Program-made: the position numbers and the translations under genes
Shown here: positions 44,469 through 52,626 of the stretch, in pieces
How positions within the stretch are numbered: position 1 is the stretch's first letter
How the letters are laid out: the number at the start of each line of letters is the position of its first letter
Source of the DNA: Anaerolineae bacterium
GTDB taxonomy: Bacteria; Chloroflexota; Anaerolineae; Anaerolineales; Anaerolineaceae
Reading direction: 5' to 3'
DNA: 64,000 nucleotides
Assembly: GCA_013178185.1 (NCBI GenBank)
Contig: JABLXC010000021.1
Span: 62,001-126,000, forward strand
Notes under the pieces: model-generated
The model's input: only the letters and a program-made list of their open reading frames with translations
The model's database searches: none
Told to the model about the DNA's origin: nothing

Positions 44469-46157
44469 ATGCCTTTCAGCGTTAAGAAGCAAGACATACG
44501 TAGGGCTTCAAATTTATTCATCCTCTCTCTCTTCCTGGCCGCCTGCAATCCAGGCGTGAATGCGGCTTTCGAAACGCCCTCTACGCCTCCGACCGCCGTT
44601 CAAACAGCCCCAACCCCCACAGAAACGCCTCTTCCTGCACCTCCATCGCTCTTCCCCGCCTCAATAAGCCTCTCGCCTGATCTGCCTGAAAACCTTGTTA
44701 AATCGCTAAAAATACCGGAAGACCTGATCGTAACCAAACCACCGGAGAACGGATCGCTCCAACTTGTGATTGGATCAGAAAATCCGGTTAGCAATTGGGT
44801 CTACGCCCTGGCAGCGCCGTTTCCTACAATGGCAGATAATGTCTCTTCAACCGACTTTCTGGCGTTCTGGAGAGGCGAACCCGTCGGGGATTTCCCCGCT
44901 CAAAAAATTCTTGTTTCCCCCAATACGCGCCAGGTCTTCGAACATCTCTGGGGCGCTGCCAGCGCGAATATCGTCTCGGTCGCCTCTCCTGCTCAGATGA
45001 TCGAAAAAGCCTGGCAGGCCAGGGATTTCTGGGCTATCCTTCCTTTCGAAGAAATCGAGCCTCGCTGGAAGGTACTTTCCATTGACCAGCAATCCCCCAT
45101 CCACAAAAATTTCGACATGCAAAATTATCCCCTCAATGCGTTCATTTCTTTACAAGGAGATCCAGCCGCCATGCGCGCCGTTCTCGAAAAATACGGCCCG
45201 GCTTCCCAGACGCCATTTGCCCCAGGCTCCAATAGGGATCCTAACCGACTCACCACGGTCGTTCTCACCGGGGTCACCGCCCTGGTGCGCGGTACGGCCA
45301 GCATGATGGAGCTGAATGGGATGACCTACCCAGCGCAAGATATCGGAGGTATTCTGCGCCAGGCGGATATCACCCACATCAGCAACGAGATTCCCTTCAG
45401 CCCCAAGTGCCCCATGCCGTACCTCCAGGAGAATAACCTGGTTTTTTGCAGCCGCCCGCAATACATCGAGCTCCTGAGAGACGTGGGGACGGATATCGTT
45501 GAGCTCACCGGCGACCACTTTCAGGATTGGGGCCAGGAAGCTATGCTTTACACCCTCGAAATGTATCGCGAGGAGGGTTGGCATTATTATGGCGGCGGTT
45601 CAAATCTAGAAGAAGCCCGCCGCCCCGTTCTACTTGAACACAACCACAACAAAATCGCCTTCCTGGGCTGTAACGCTAAAGGCCCCGGTTACGCCGGGGC
45701 CAGGGTAGATCAACCCGGTGCTGCCTTGTGTAATCTCAAGCAAATGCAGCAGGAGATAAAAACTCTGGTAAGCCAGGGCTATCTTCCTATCGTCACTTTT
45801 CAGCACCTGGAATACTACGCTTATACCGCCAACCCCATCCTAAAGGCGGATTTCGAAAGCGTGGCTAAAGCCGGCGCTGTCATCGTCAGCGGCAGCCAGG
45901 CGCACCAGCCACATGCAATCGAGTTTTTGAACAACTCATTCTTACATTATGGCCTGGGGAACCTCTTCTTTGACCAGATCGTTGAGGGAACTCCCACCCG
46001 CCAGGCCTTCATTGACCGGCATGTCTTTTATAACGGCAGGTATATTAACACCGAGCTGATCACGATATGGTTTGTAGATCTGGCTCGTGCAAGATTAATG
46101 ACTGAAGATGAACGGCAGAATCTGTTGGCGACCGTTTTTAAAGCCAGCGGTTGGTAA
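44469..46157 (+). CDS. CapA-family (PGA-synthesis-like) metallophosphatase lipoprotein
   Basis: 562 residues. A lipoprotein signal ends in LFLAAC; a Thr/Pro-rich spacer follows, then a phosphate/solute-binding-like region (~80-260). The C-terminal ~300 residues are the CapA fold: [47 protein letters not shown] and [13 protein letters not shown], which hold the metal-site Asn/His residues of calcineurin-like phosphatases. CapA proteins act in poly-gamma-glutamate or related capsule synthesis; other pgs/cap genes are missing. ATG 44469 is used; a TTG at 44463 overlaps the ftcD stop. The dcd gene follows. Confidence 0.87.
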   Translation: MPFSVKKQDIRRASNLFILSLFLAACNPGVNAAFETPSTPPTAVQTAPTPTETPLPAPPSLFPASISLSPDLPENLVKSLKIPEDLIVTKPPENGSLQLVIGSENPVSNWVYALAAPFPTMADNVSSTDFLAFWRGEPVGDFPAQKILVSPNTRQVFEHLWGAASANIVSVASPAQMIEKAWQARDFWAILPFEEIEPRWKVLSIDQQSPIHKNFDMQNYPLNAFISLQGDPAAMRAVLEKYGPASQTPFAPGSNRDPNRLTTVVLTGVTALVRGTASMMELNGMTYPAQDIGGILRQADITHISNEIPFSPKCPMPYLQENNLVFCSRPQYIELLRDVGTDIVELTGDHFQDWGQEAMLYTLEMYREEGWHYYGGGSNLEEARRPVLLEHNHNKIAFLGCNAKGPGYAGARVDQPGAALCNLKQMQQEIKTLVSQGYLPIVTFQHLEYYAYTANPILKADFESVAKAGAVIVSGSQAHQPHAIEFLNNSFLHYGLGNLFFDQIVEGTPTRQAFIDRHVFYNGRYINTELITIWFVDLARARLMTEDERQNLLATVFKASGW

Positions 46158-46186
46158 AATTATTCTTTTATTTTTTTGGAGGCAGT

Positions 46187-46741
46187 ATGGGGCTAAAACC
46201 GGATCATTGGATCAAAAAGATGGCGCAAGAACACGGCATGATCGAGCCATTTGTAGAATCGCAGGTGCGCGACGGCGTGATTTCTTACGGCGTCTCTTCC
46301 TACGGATATGATATACGGGTCACCGAGGAGTTCAAAATTTTTACAAATGTCAACTCGGCTATCGTTGACCCCAAAAATTTTGACCCTCGCTCTATGGTGG
46401 ATTTTCGCGGCAACGTTTGCATCATCCCCCCCAACTCATTCGCCCTTGCCCGGTCGGTCGAGTATTTTCGCATCCCGCGCAATGTCCTCACAGTCTGTCT
46501 GGGTAAAAGCACTTATGCCCGCTGCGGCATCATCGTTAATGTGACCCCCTTCGAGCCGGAATGGGAAGGGTTTGTAACCCTGGAAATTTCCAATACCACG
46601 CCCCTGCCTGCAAAAATCTACGCCGGCGAGGGCATTGCCCAGGTTCTCTTCTTTGAAGGCGATGAAGTATGCCAGGTTTCTTACGCCGATAAAAAGGGAA
46701 AGTATCAGCACCAGCAATCCATCATCCTTCCTAAACTTTAA
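46187..46741 (+). CDS. dcd: dCTP deaminase
   Basis: 184 residues. [13 protein letters not shown] at the N-terminus, [23 protein letters not shown] (catalytic Glu in the family's active-site region) and [16 protein letters not shown] are the dCTP deaminase/dUTPase-superfamily blocks. The enzyme makes dUTP from dCTP for dTMP synthesis. ATG 46187 follows GGAGG (46178-46182) by 4 nt; the frame is open to 46151 without family similarity. A strong terminator lies just downstream. Whether it also hydrolyses dUTP (bifunctional form) cannot be told here. Confidence 0.95.
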   Translation: MGLKPDHWIKKMAQEHGMIEPFVESQVRDGVISYGVSSYGYDIRVTEEFKIFTNVNSAIVDPKNFDPRSMVDFRGNVCIIPPNSFALARSVEYFRIPRNVLTVCLGKSTYARCGIIVNVTPFEPEWEGFVTLEISNTTPLPAKIYAGEGIAQVLFFEGDEVCQVSYADKKGKYQHQQSIILPKL

Positions 46742-46758
46742 CCCTTCCATCATCTTCC

Positions 46759-46793
46759 AAAAACCGCCCAGAGCCTGGCCTTGGGCGGTTTTT
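46759..46793 (+). terminator. Strong bidirectional terminator after dcd
   Basis: AAAAACCGCCCA (46759-46770) pairs fully with TGGGCGGTTTTT (46782-46793) across an 11-nt loop. The A/T ends serve as T-tracts on both strands, fitting the convergent dcd and phosphatase genes. Confidence 0.93.
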
Positions 46794-46834
46794 ATGTCAC
46801 GGTAATATAGGCTATGCGCAAATATAAAGCGCGA

Positions 46835-47470
46835 TCAGCCGCCGCTGCCTCCACATACATCCCGATCTAGCCTGACTTCATAGATCTTCCCTCGCCAGGC
46901 CGCCCTCACCCCCTCACCCTCATGCCAGAAGAATATCCCTTCCAAAAAATTAGGCAGGTTTTCATCCCCAATCGCTTCGCCCAATAAATATTGCACCAGC
47001 ACCCCAACGACAGTGTCATGGGTCACGAACAGATCCATCATCCCGGCTTTTGCTTCTGCATCCAACAGCAATTGCACGAGAGAAACCGTCTTTTCTGGCA
47101 GGCAGGCTTGCGCCAGTTCATCTTTGAGATTCCACGCCTCCTCGTGATAGGGATGGCTCAATATCTGCGCTACGATAACATCCCTCTCAATGCACGCACC
47201 GCTCGCAATCGCAGCGGCCGTATCAATGCATCTCCCGATCGGGCTGGACATCAACCGGCCAATGCGGAACTTCTGGCTCAGGAAGCGGCCGTACGCCTCC
47301 GCGTTTCGGATCCCTTCGGGGGTCAAAGCAGCCGTCACAACTGAGCGCTCATCCAGAATCGGAAAGCGGTTCGAATGCCGCAAAACCTGGCCAACCCGGC
47401 GATCCAACGGAACCAGGTTGAGTGTTTCGAAAATTGTCGTTGCCAGCTCCATTAGTTTTGCCTCGCTCAT
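46835..47470 (-). CDS. Histidine-phosphatase (phosphoglycerate mutase-like) superfamily protein
   Basis: 211 residues. The motif VLRHSNRF (R31, H32) stands where RHG/RHGE normally starts the active site, SSPIGRCIDTA supplies the second arginine, and FVTHDTVVGVLV supplies the second histidine. The fold and order are thus retained with a variant first motif. Such enzymes act on phospho-sugars, phosphoproteins or nucleotides; the substrate is unknown. It is convergent with dcd and divergent from the membrane-protein cluster at 47616. Confidence 0.82.
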   Translation of the reverse strand: MSEAKLMELATTIFETLNLVPLDRRVGQVLRHSNRFPILDERSVVTAALTPEGIRNAEAYGRFLSQKFRIGRLMSSPIGRCIDTAAAIASGACIERDVIVAQILSHPYHEEAWNLKDELAQACLPEKTVSLVQLLLDAEAKAGMMDLFVTHDTVVGVLVQYLLGEAIGDENLPNFLEGIFFWHEGEGVRAAWRGKIYEVRLDRDVCGGSGG

Positions 47471-47615
47471 CCCTTAATAAAAATCCTTGCCTCGCGCTAT
47501 ATAATTTGTTTTAACTCAACTGCTTAATCCTGATGAGACACGCAACTCGCGTCGTGCAAAATTCGTAAATTGTTCTGTACAGCAAGTTCATCGTTACAAA
47601 CCTGGATTTTATCAA

Positions 47616-48749
47616 ATGCAAACCAAACGCACCAATCTCAACTCTGTTCCGCCACCGGCTGCCAACCGACAGGCAATCCGCCGTCTAAATGCTGAGAAAT
47701 ACCTGGTATGGATGCTGCTCAGCTTTGCCGCTTCGGTATCTCTGACCCGCTTGTTCCTGGAGCTGACTGGCTACCCCCAGCTTGGCAGCAAGGAACTTCA
47801 TATCGCCCATGTCCTTTGGGGAGGATTGTTCTTATTCGTCGCCGCGCTCCTGCCGGTGATCCTGGCAAACCGCTGGGTTTACATGGCAAATTCGCTCCTC
47901 GCCGGGATTGGAATCGGGCTATTTATTGATGAAGTCGGCAAATTCATCACCCAGACCAACGATTATTTTTACCCTGCTGCCGCCCCCATCATCTATGTCT
48001 TCTTTCTCCTGACTTTTTTGGTGTACATTTTTGTGCGCCGCCCCCATCCGACGGATACTCGCACCGAATTGTATTATATTCTAGAAGAGCTGGAAGAAGT
48101 GCTTGATCACGATCTTTCAGATGAGGAGCGCGACCGTATTCTGAAAAGGCTGGAAACCGTCTCCCAAAATAATACCGACCCCGTCTTCACCAATCTGGCT
48201 TTGAACCTGAGTGATTTTTTTCGTTCCAAGCGGCTTTATCTTAAGCCGATCAAACCAGATGCCCTGACACGTTTCCTCCAAAGACTGGAAGCGTTCGAAA
48301 AACGGATCCTGACCCAGAACCGTTTTCGCGGCGCGCTGGTGGGCGGATTGCTGGCCTTTGGGCTGCGGGCCATCAGCTACCCGGTCTCGATCTTATCTTC
48401 GCTTCAGCATACACATGAGCTTGCCATGATCTTGGACCGCCTGGTATCGCAACGCCTTGTACGAGGCTCGATCAGCCTCAGCCTGTTCAACGCCCGCCTG
48501 GGATTGGAAAGTTCCATCGGCCTCATCCTGATGATCGCGGCGGTCTTACTGGCGTTGGGATTCGACCGGCGCGCCCTCTTCATCAGCTACTTCGGGTTGC
48601 TGGTTGCCCTCACGGTTGTCAACCCCCTGCTATTCTATTTTGAGCAATTCTCGATGATAATTACAGCAGCGATCCAATTTGTGTTGCTCCTCGCAGTCGT
48701 CCGTTACCGCAAACGCTTTTTACAAGAGTTCCAAGAGATCACCATATGA
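47616..48749 (+). CDS. Conserved multi-pass membrane protein of unknown function
   Basis: 377 residues. N-terminal half: three or four helices with HIAHVLWGGLFLFVAALLPV and GIGIGLFIDEVGKFITQTNDYFYP, a conserved-looking block with acidic and aromatic residues. A cytosolic helical region (~145-240) is followed by four more helices. I have no named family for it. It is first of three adjacent membrane-protein genes on the plus strand (gaps 37 and 8 nt). The three probably form an operon. Confidence 0.75.
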   Translation: MQTKRTNLNSVPPPAANRQAIRRLNAEKYLVWMLLSFAASVSLTRLFLELTGYPQLGSKELHIAHVLWGGLFLFVAALLPVILANRWVYMANSLLAGIGIGLFIDEVGKFITQTNDYFYPAAAPIIYVFFLLTFLVYIFVRRPHPTDTRTELYYILEELEEVLDHDLSDEERDRILKRLETVSQNNTDPVFTNLALNLSDFFRSKRLYLKPIKPDALTRFLQRLEAFEKRILTQNRFRGALVGGLLAFGLRAISYPVSILSSLQHTHELAMILDRLVSQRLVRGSISLSLFNARLGLESSIGLILMIAAVLLALGFDRRALFISYFGLLVALTVVNPLLFYFEQFSMIITAAIQFVLLLAVVRYRKRFLQEFQEITI

Positions 48750-48786
48750 GTTCCGGGGGTGTACCGCCGGCGGAGGGAGATGAGCG

Positions 48787-49287
48787 ATGAATGCCAAAGT
48801 CCAGTTTTATCTACGCCTGTTCTTCGTTGTAATTGCCTTAACCGGTTTTTCCTGGCTGTTTGTTTCCGCCTTTATCCAGACCATTCAGGCGGCAGAAGAA
48901 CCACCCGTTTTTAGCGAACCCTTCACCATCGCCGCCACAACCCTGGCCGGGCTGGTCGGCGGGGTAGCCTCCATCGGGCTGGGCGCCTCACCCCCCGAAA
49001 AAGCGCAAACCCTGCACAAAAGCAAAATCACCCAACGTTTTCTGGCGTTCGGCATACGCCTCGCGCCCAACCGGCCGGAAGACCTCCAATTCACCCTTGC
49101 CGCTATCTACGCTGCGCTGTATACCCTCATCGGCCTGGCTGCCTGGGTCATCTGGATCAGCAAACCCCAGACCACTCCTGCCCTCGTCAAAGACCTGGCC
49201 GGCATTGTCCTCGGGTTGGGGGTCGCCGTCGTTCAAAGCTTCTTCGGAATTCAAACCTCGAAAATTGCCGCCAAAAAACGACACTGA
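48787..49287 (+). CDS. Membrane protein of unknown function, second of three
   Basis: 166 residues with about four helices: LFFVVIALTGFSWLFVSAFI at the N-terminus, FTIAATTLAGLVGGVASIGLGA, FTLAAIYAALYTLIGLAAWVIWI and LAGIVLGLGVAVVQSFFGI. A short cytosolic loop carries HKSKITQRFLAFGIR. No family is recognised. A GGAGGGAG site lies upstream. It is followed by the third membrane-protein gene after 8 nt. Confidence 0.7.
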   Translation: MNAKVQFYLRLFFVVIALTGFSWLFVSAFIQTIQAAEEPPVFSEPFTIAATTLAGLVGGVASIGLGASPPEKAQTLHKSKITQRFLAFGIRLAPNRPEDLQFTLAAIYAALYTLIGLAAWVIWISKPQTTPALVKDLAGIVLGLGVAVVQSFFGIQTSKIAAKKRH

Positions 49288-49295
49288 AGAACGTC

Positions 49296-50015
49296 ATGCC
49301 CAATCACCGCCGCATCAAAACAGCGCAAAGCTGGCTCAGCGACCGCTCTGAAGGCTTGCCGGAGATCGTTAGCGTTATCGTCATCACACTTCTGGATAAC
49401 TTCATCAACCGCGGCCTGGCAGCTCTGGTTTTTTCGCCCATTCTCGGCTCGCAGACGATCGGAAGGATTGTGGTCCATGTCAATCTCTTGAGCATCGTTC
49501 AGTGGATACTGATGATTGCGATCTTCCTGATCTGGATCATAGGATGGCATAAACTTTACCGCCCTATCGTGTTGGTATATCTTACCTATGTAACCATTTT
49601 TCTGGAACTCACTGTATTGGGAATGTTTCTCAACCTTTTTTTGCTTTCCGGCCCCCAAGCCGCCCTGAATCTGCTCCTCGATGCTGGCCTGGTTTGGGTG
49701 GTCAGCCTCATTGTTTTCACCCTGTGGTACTGGCTGCTCGACTCCGAAAACTACCTTCTGCGTCGCCAGGGAAAAGGAAGGCCGCTCGATTTTGGTTTTC
49801 CACAATACGCCACCCATACGCCCGGCTGGCAGAACTGGCAGCCCGGTTTTTTTGATTACCTCTTCATCGCCTTTACCACCAGCGCCACCTTTTCCCCCTA
49901 TTCCGATACCCAGGTGCTCTCGCCTCGAGCCAAGGTGCTCTTGATCCTCAATATCTTCAACGCGGTTATCACCATCGTCATCATCGCCGCCCGCGCCATT
50001 GGACTCATGGCTTAA
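49296..50015 (+). CDS. Membrane protein with a degenerate ion-channel-like (DUF1345-like) C-terminus
   Basis: 239 residues, five or six helices. The C-terminal third (FFDYLFIAFTTSATFSPYSD, then SPRAKVLLILNIFNAVITIVI) has the layout of the pore helix, filter and last helix of two-helix ion channels and DUF1345 proteins, but the canonical TVGYGD filter is replaced by SATFSPYSD. Between helices there is a cytosolic segment with WYWLLDSENYLLRRQGKGRP. It ends the three-gene membrane cluster and precedes tRNA-Pro on the other strand. Channel activity is speculative. Confidence 0.72.
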   Translation: MPNHRRIKTAQSWLSDRSEGLPEIVSVIVITLLDNFINRGLAALVFSPILGSQTIGRIVVHVNLLSIVQWILMIAIFLIWIIGWHKLYRPIVLVYLTYVTIFLELTVLGMFLNLFLLSGPQAALNLLLDAGLVWVVSLIVFTLWYWLLDSENYLLRRQGKGRPLDFGFPQYATHTPGWQNWQPGFFDYLFIAFTTSATFSPYSDTQVLSPRAKVLLILNIFNAVITIVIIAARAIGLMA

Positions 50016-50068
50016 ACAGGTCTGAGATTTTATTATAAGGATTGATTTCGAACTTTTGGGAGATTTTG

Positions 50069-50143
50069 TCGGGGCGGGCGGATTTGAACCGCCGACCTCA
50101 CGGACCCGAACCGTGCACTCTATCCGGACTGAGCCACGCCCCG
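50069..50143 (-). tRNA. tRNA-Pro (anticodon CGG)
   Basis: A 75-nt cloverleaf on the minus strand. The acceptor CGGGGCG pairs with CGCCCCG, with discriminator A; the C1-G72 pair is typical of tRNA-Pro. The anticodon loop TTCGGGT gives CGG (Pro) followed by G37. The T-arm is GGCGG-TTCAAAT-CCGCC. CCA is not encoded. Confidence 0.97.
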
Positions 50144-50152
50144 AACGCTGTG

Positions 50153-50181
50153 ATTATACTCTACCCCCGCGCTTCGCGCAA
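50153..50181 (-). promoter_or_regulatory. Candidate promoter of tRNA-Pro
   Basis: On the minus strand TTGCGC (50176-50181) and a perfect TATAAT (50153-50158) have a 17-base spacer; the -10 ends 9 nt from the tRNA 5' end. It sits just after the stop of the isochorismatase-like gene. Confidence 0.75.
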
Positions 50182-50190
50182 GAAAAACCT

Positions 50191-50823
50191 TTACCTCTTC
50201 GGAGCCTGCTCGATCCGCTCAATCACCTCATCCACTCGCGCCACCTCGCCGAAGTAGCTCCCGATCACGGTACAGGTCGCTCGTTGGACATCCTCCGGCG
50301 ACAATGCCCCAAAGCCCATGTCTGGATATCCCCTGGAAGCCGTTCCATCGAAAAGAAAGATCACCCGATATTCCAGGTGGTTCGCTTGCCGGGCAGTTGT
50401 CTCACAGCAGATGTTGGTCGCAATCCCGCCAATGATCACAGTATCAATCCCTTTCCCGCGCAGGATCAGGTCCAGATCCGTCCCTGTGAATGCTCCAAAG
50501 CGCGGCTTTTTGAGAAACACATCCCCTACCTGGATATCCACCCCCGGATAAAGATCCGTCGCTTCGTCGTCCTCGCTGATGAACTTAGGCTGCGGGATGA
50601 TCTCGCCAAAGACCCCCAGGTTGCTCAAATCCCGCCGCACCTTGTGTGCCGTATAGATCACCAAAATGTCGCACCTTCGGCAGGCCGCCGCCAGCCGGTT
50701 CATCCGTTCGACGATTTGCGGCCCCTCCGGCGCTGAGATTGGCTCATATCCTTTGACGAACAAATTCTGCAGGTCAATCACCAGCAGCGCCGTTTTAGAA
50801 GGGATGATTTCAAATCGCGCCAT
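50191..50823 (-). CDS. Isochorismatase-family cysteine hydrolase
   Basis: 210 residues. The catalytic triad can be placed: Asp in LLVIDLQN (D17), Lys in YTAHKVRRDL or the KKPRFGAF stretch, and Cys in GIATNICCETTARQA. KPRFGAFTGTDLDLILRGKGIDTVII is the usual block before the catalytic Cys. Members include nicotinamidases, ureidoacrylate and biuret hydrolases, so the substrate is open. ATG 50823 fits the family start; the frame is open to 50853. It diverges from the NodB-like gene, with 223 bases between them that hold no clear promoter. Confidence 0.9.
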   Translation of the reverse strand: MARFEIIPSKTALLVIDLQNLFVKGYEPISAPEGPQIVERMNRLAAACRRCDILVIYTAHKVRRDLSNLGVFGEIIPQPKFISEDDEATDLYPGVDIQVGDVFLKKPRFGAFTGTDLDLILRGKGIDTVIIGGIATNICCETTARQANHLEYRVIFLFDGTASRGYPDMGFGALSPEDVQRATCTVIGSYFGEVARVDEVIERIEQAPKR

Positions 50824-51046
50824 GCTTTTTTCTCCATAGAATGAGGCGAGCAATAATGAATCCAGCGTCTTCTGCTCTAACTATTATACCTGTGGAAACA
50901 AGTCAAAAAATCGGCTTTTCTGAATAAGCGTTGATCACCGCTATTCATTCCAGCCCAGGCATGGTATGATAAGTTCTTAGTTTTCCGGTCAAAGACGGGT
51001 ATTCTTTTCAATAAACCCGCCACATTGCACGGCTCCAGGGTAAGAC

Positions 51047-52255
51047 ATGCACACCAACAAACCAACTTGTGTTCTCCTCACATCACTCATCCTGCTCGGC
51101 GTCCTGCTCTCCGCTTGCAGCCCATCAGCCAAAGCAAACCCGGTCGACCCAACCCAGGCCTTCCAAAACGCCCTTCTGACCGCCACTTATGCACTCATAT
51201 CCCCCACCGAGCCCCCCACTCCGGCGCCTCCCACCGGGACCCCCACGCCCACGATTATTCCCACTGAAACCCCTGACCCCAACCGCACCCCACCAGCCTT
51301 GCCCGGCGAGTTCCAGACCGATTTTCTCAAACCAGGGGATACTCCCCATACTTATATCCAGGATGCCTGCCAGGTCATCAAATCCCGTTGGGACCCCAAC
51401 AACAGCGCCCCCGGTACGGTGGTGATGCCCATTATGTTTCACTCGATCACCGATGGCGAAGTGACCCATATTGACCAGATCCACGTTACCCAATTCAATC
51501 AGCTCATGAATGATCTTGCCAACCAGGGCTTTCAGGCCATCACCATGCAGCAATTTGCCGATTTCATGGAAAAAAACGCCAAAATCCCGCCTCGCTCCGT
51601 CTTGCTCATCGTAGATGACCGCAAGCGCTCAGCGTATTTCGAGACCCACTTCAAGCCTTATTTTGACTCCTGGGGCTGGAAGGTAACCAACGCCTGGATC
51701 AGCGCAGTGGATACGCCCGATTATCTCTGGCAGGAAAACCAATCTCTCGAAGCCGCTGGTTATGTTGATCACCAGGCGCACGGCGTGGTTCACAACGAGC
51801 CAGTTGGAGAGTACTCCCCTGAAGACTACATCCGCAGTGAACTCTTCGGTTCGATCGAGGCCATCGAAAAATATTACGGAAAACGCCCCATCGCCTACAT
51901 CTGGCCCGGCGGTGGATTTACCAAGAAAGCCGCCGAAATAGCCCGCGAGGCTGGTTACCGCCTGGGGTTCACCATTAACCCACGTGGCCCGGTCATGTTC
52001 AATTGGGTGCCCCTCGCCGATGCCAGCGACCCGGCCCGTCCTTCCTACATCCCAGAGGGCCAAATCAACGATCCCCTCATGGTACTGCCGCGCTATTGGG
52101 ATACTGACGCAGTCGCTCATATCGACACCGTCCGGCAGTTAGGCAAAGCAGCCGCAGCCTACGCCCAAGAGAACATGCAAACCGAGTTGGAATACTACGA
52201 CATCGTTTGCAAACCCACCCTCGGCCCCATTCCCACCCTCCCACCTCAACAATAA
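51047..52255 (+). CDS. NodB-like polysaccharide deacetylase lipoprotein with atypical catalytic motif
   Basis: 402 residues. The lipoprotein signal ends in LLSAC; a long Thr/Pro linker follows. The domain from ~120 begins VVMPIMFHSITDG, as in PgaB/IcaB-type deacetylases, and has AYIWPGGGFTKKAAEIAREAGYRLGFT, the C-terminal NodB block. The usual TFDDG reads LIVDDRKR: both aspartates are kept, the Phe and Gly are not. The HxxxH ligands are probably in HQAHGVVHNEP. It would remove acetyl groups from a cell-wall or matrix sugar on the outer face. A HIT gene follows after 2 nt. Confidence 0.88.
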   Translation: MHTNKPTCVLLTSLILLGVLLSACSPSAKANPVDPTQAFQNALLTATYALISPTEPPTPAPPTGTPTPTIIPTETPDPNRTPPALPGEFQTDFLKPGDTPHTYIQDACQVIKSRWDPNNSAPGTVVMPIMFHSITDGEVTHIDQIHVTQFNQLMNDLANQGFQAITMQQFADFMEKNAKIPPRSVLLIVDDRKRSAYFETHFKPYFDSWGWKVTNAWISAVDTPDYLWQENQSLEAAGYVDHQAHGVVHNEPVGEYSPEDYIRSELFGSIEAIEKYYGKRPIAYIWPGGGFTKKAAEIAREAGYRLGFTINPRGPVMFNWVPLADASDPARPSYIPEGQINDPLMVLPRYWDTDAVAHIDTVRQLGKAAAAYAQENMQTELEYYDIVCKPTLGPIPTLPPQQ

Positions 52256-52257
52256 CA

Positions 52258-52608
52258 ATGGATTCGTGCATCTTTTGTAATATCGCCGCCGGACTTTCCC
52301 CTGCTCGCATCCTCTACCAGGATGCGCAGGTGATTGCCTTTCATGATATCCGTCCCCTGGCGCCGGTTCACCTGCTCGTGGCGCCGCGCCAACATATAGA
52401 ATCATTGAATCAGGCCGGCCCGCAGGACGAAGCCTTGCTGGGACACATGCTCCTGGTCGCCCGGCAGCTTGCACAACAAGAAGGCATAGCCCAAAGCGGT
52501 TACCGTCTGGTCATCAACACCGGCTCGGATGGAGGGCAAACCATTTTTCATCTCCACCTCCATATTCTCGGAGGAAAGCGCATCGCCTATCCGCTACGAG
52601 ACCTCTAG
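52258..52608 (+). CDS. HIT-family nucleotide hydrolase (HinT-like)
   Basis: 116 residues. CIFCNIAAG at the start (zinc-type Cys pair), RPLAPVHLLVAPRQHI and the histidine triad HLHLHILGG define the HinT group. These enzymes hydrolyse nucleoside phosphoramidates and adenylated intermediates. ATG 52258 begins 2 nt after the NodB-like stop; the open frame extends upstream inside that gene. The first LysM/M23 gene starts 18 nt later, so it lies within an otherwise envelope-directed operon. Confidence 0.94.
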   Translation: MDSCIFCNIAAGLSPARILYQDAQVIAFHDIRPLAPVHLLVAPRQHIESLNQAGPQDEALLGHMLLVARQLAQQEGIAQSGYRLVINTGSDGGQTIFHLHLHILGGKRIAYPLRDL

Positions 52609-52626
52609 CCTTCAGGTAGTGAGAAG

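Noticed and set aside
50944-50971. Promoter for the NodB-like gene using TATGAT at 50966-50971
   Set aside because: There is no acceptable -35 at 16-18 bases and the start codon is 76 nt away.
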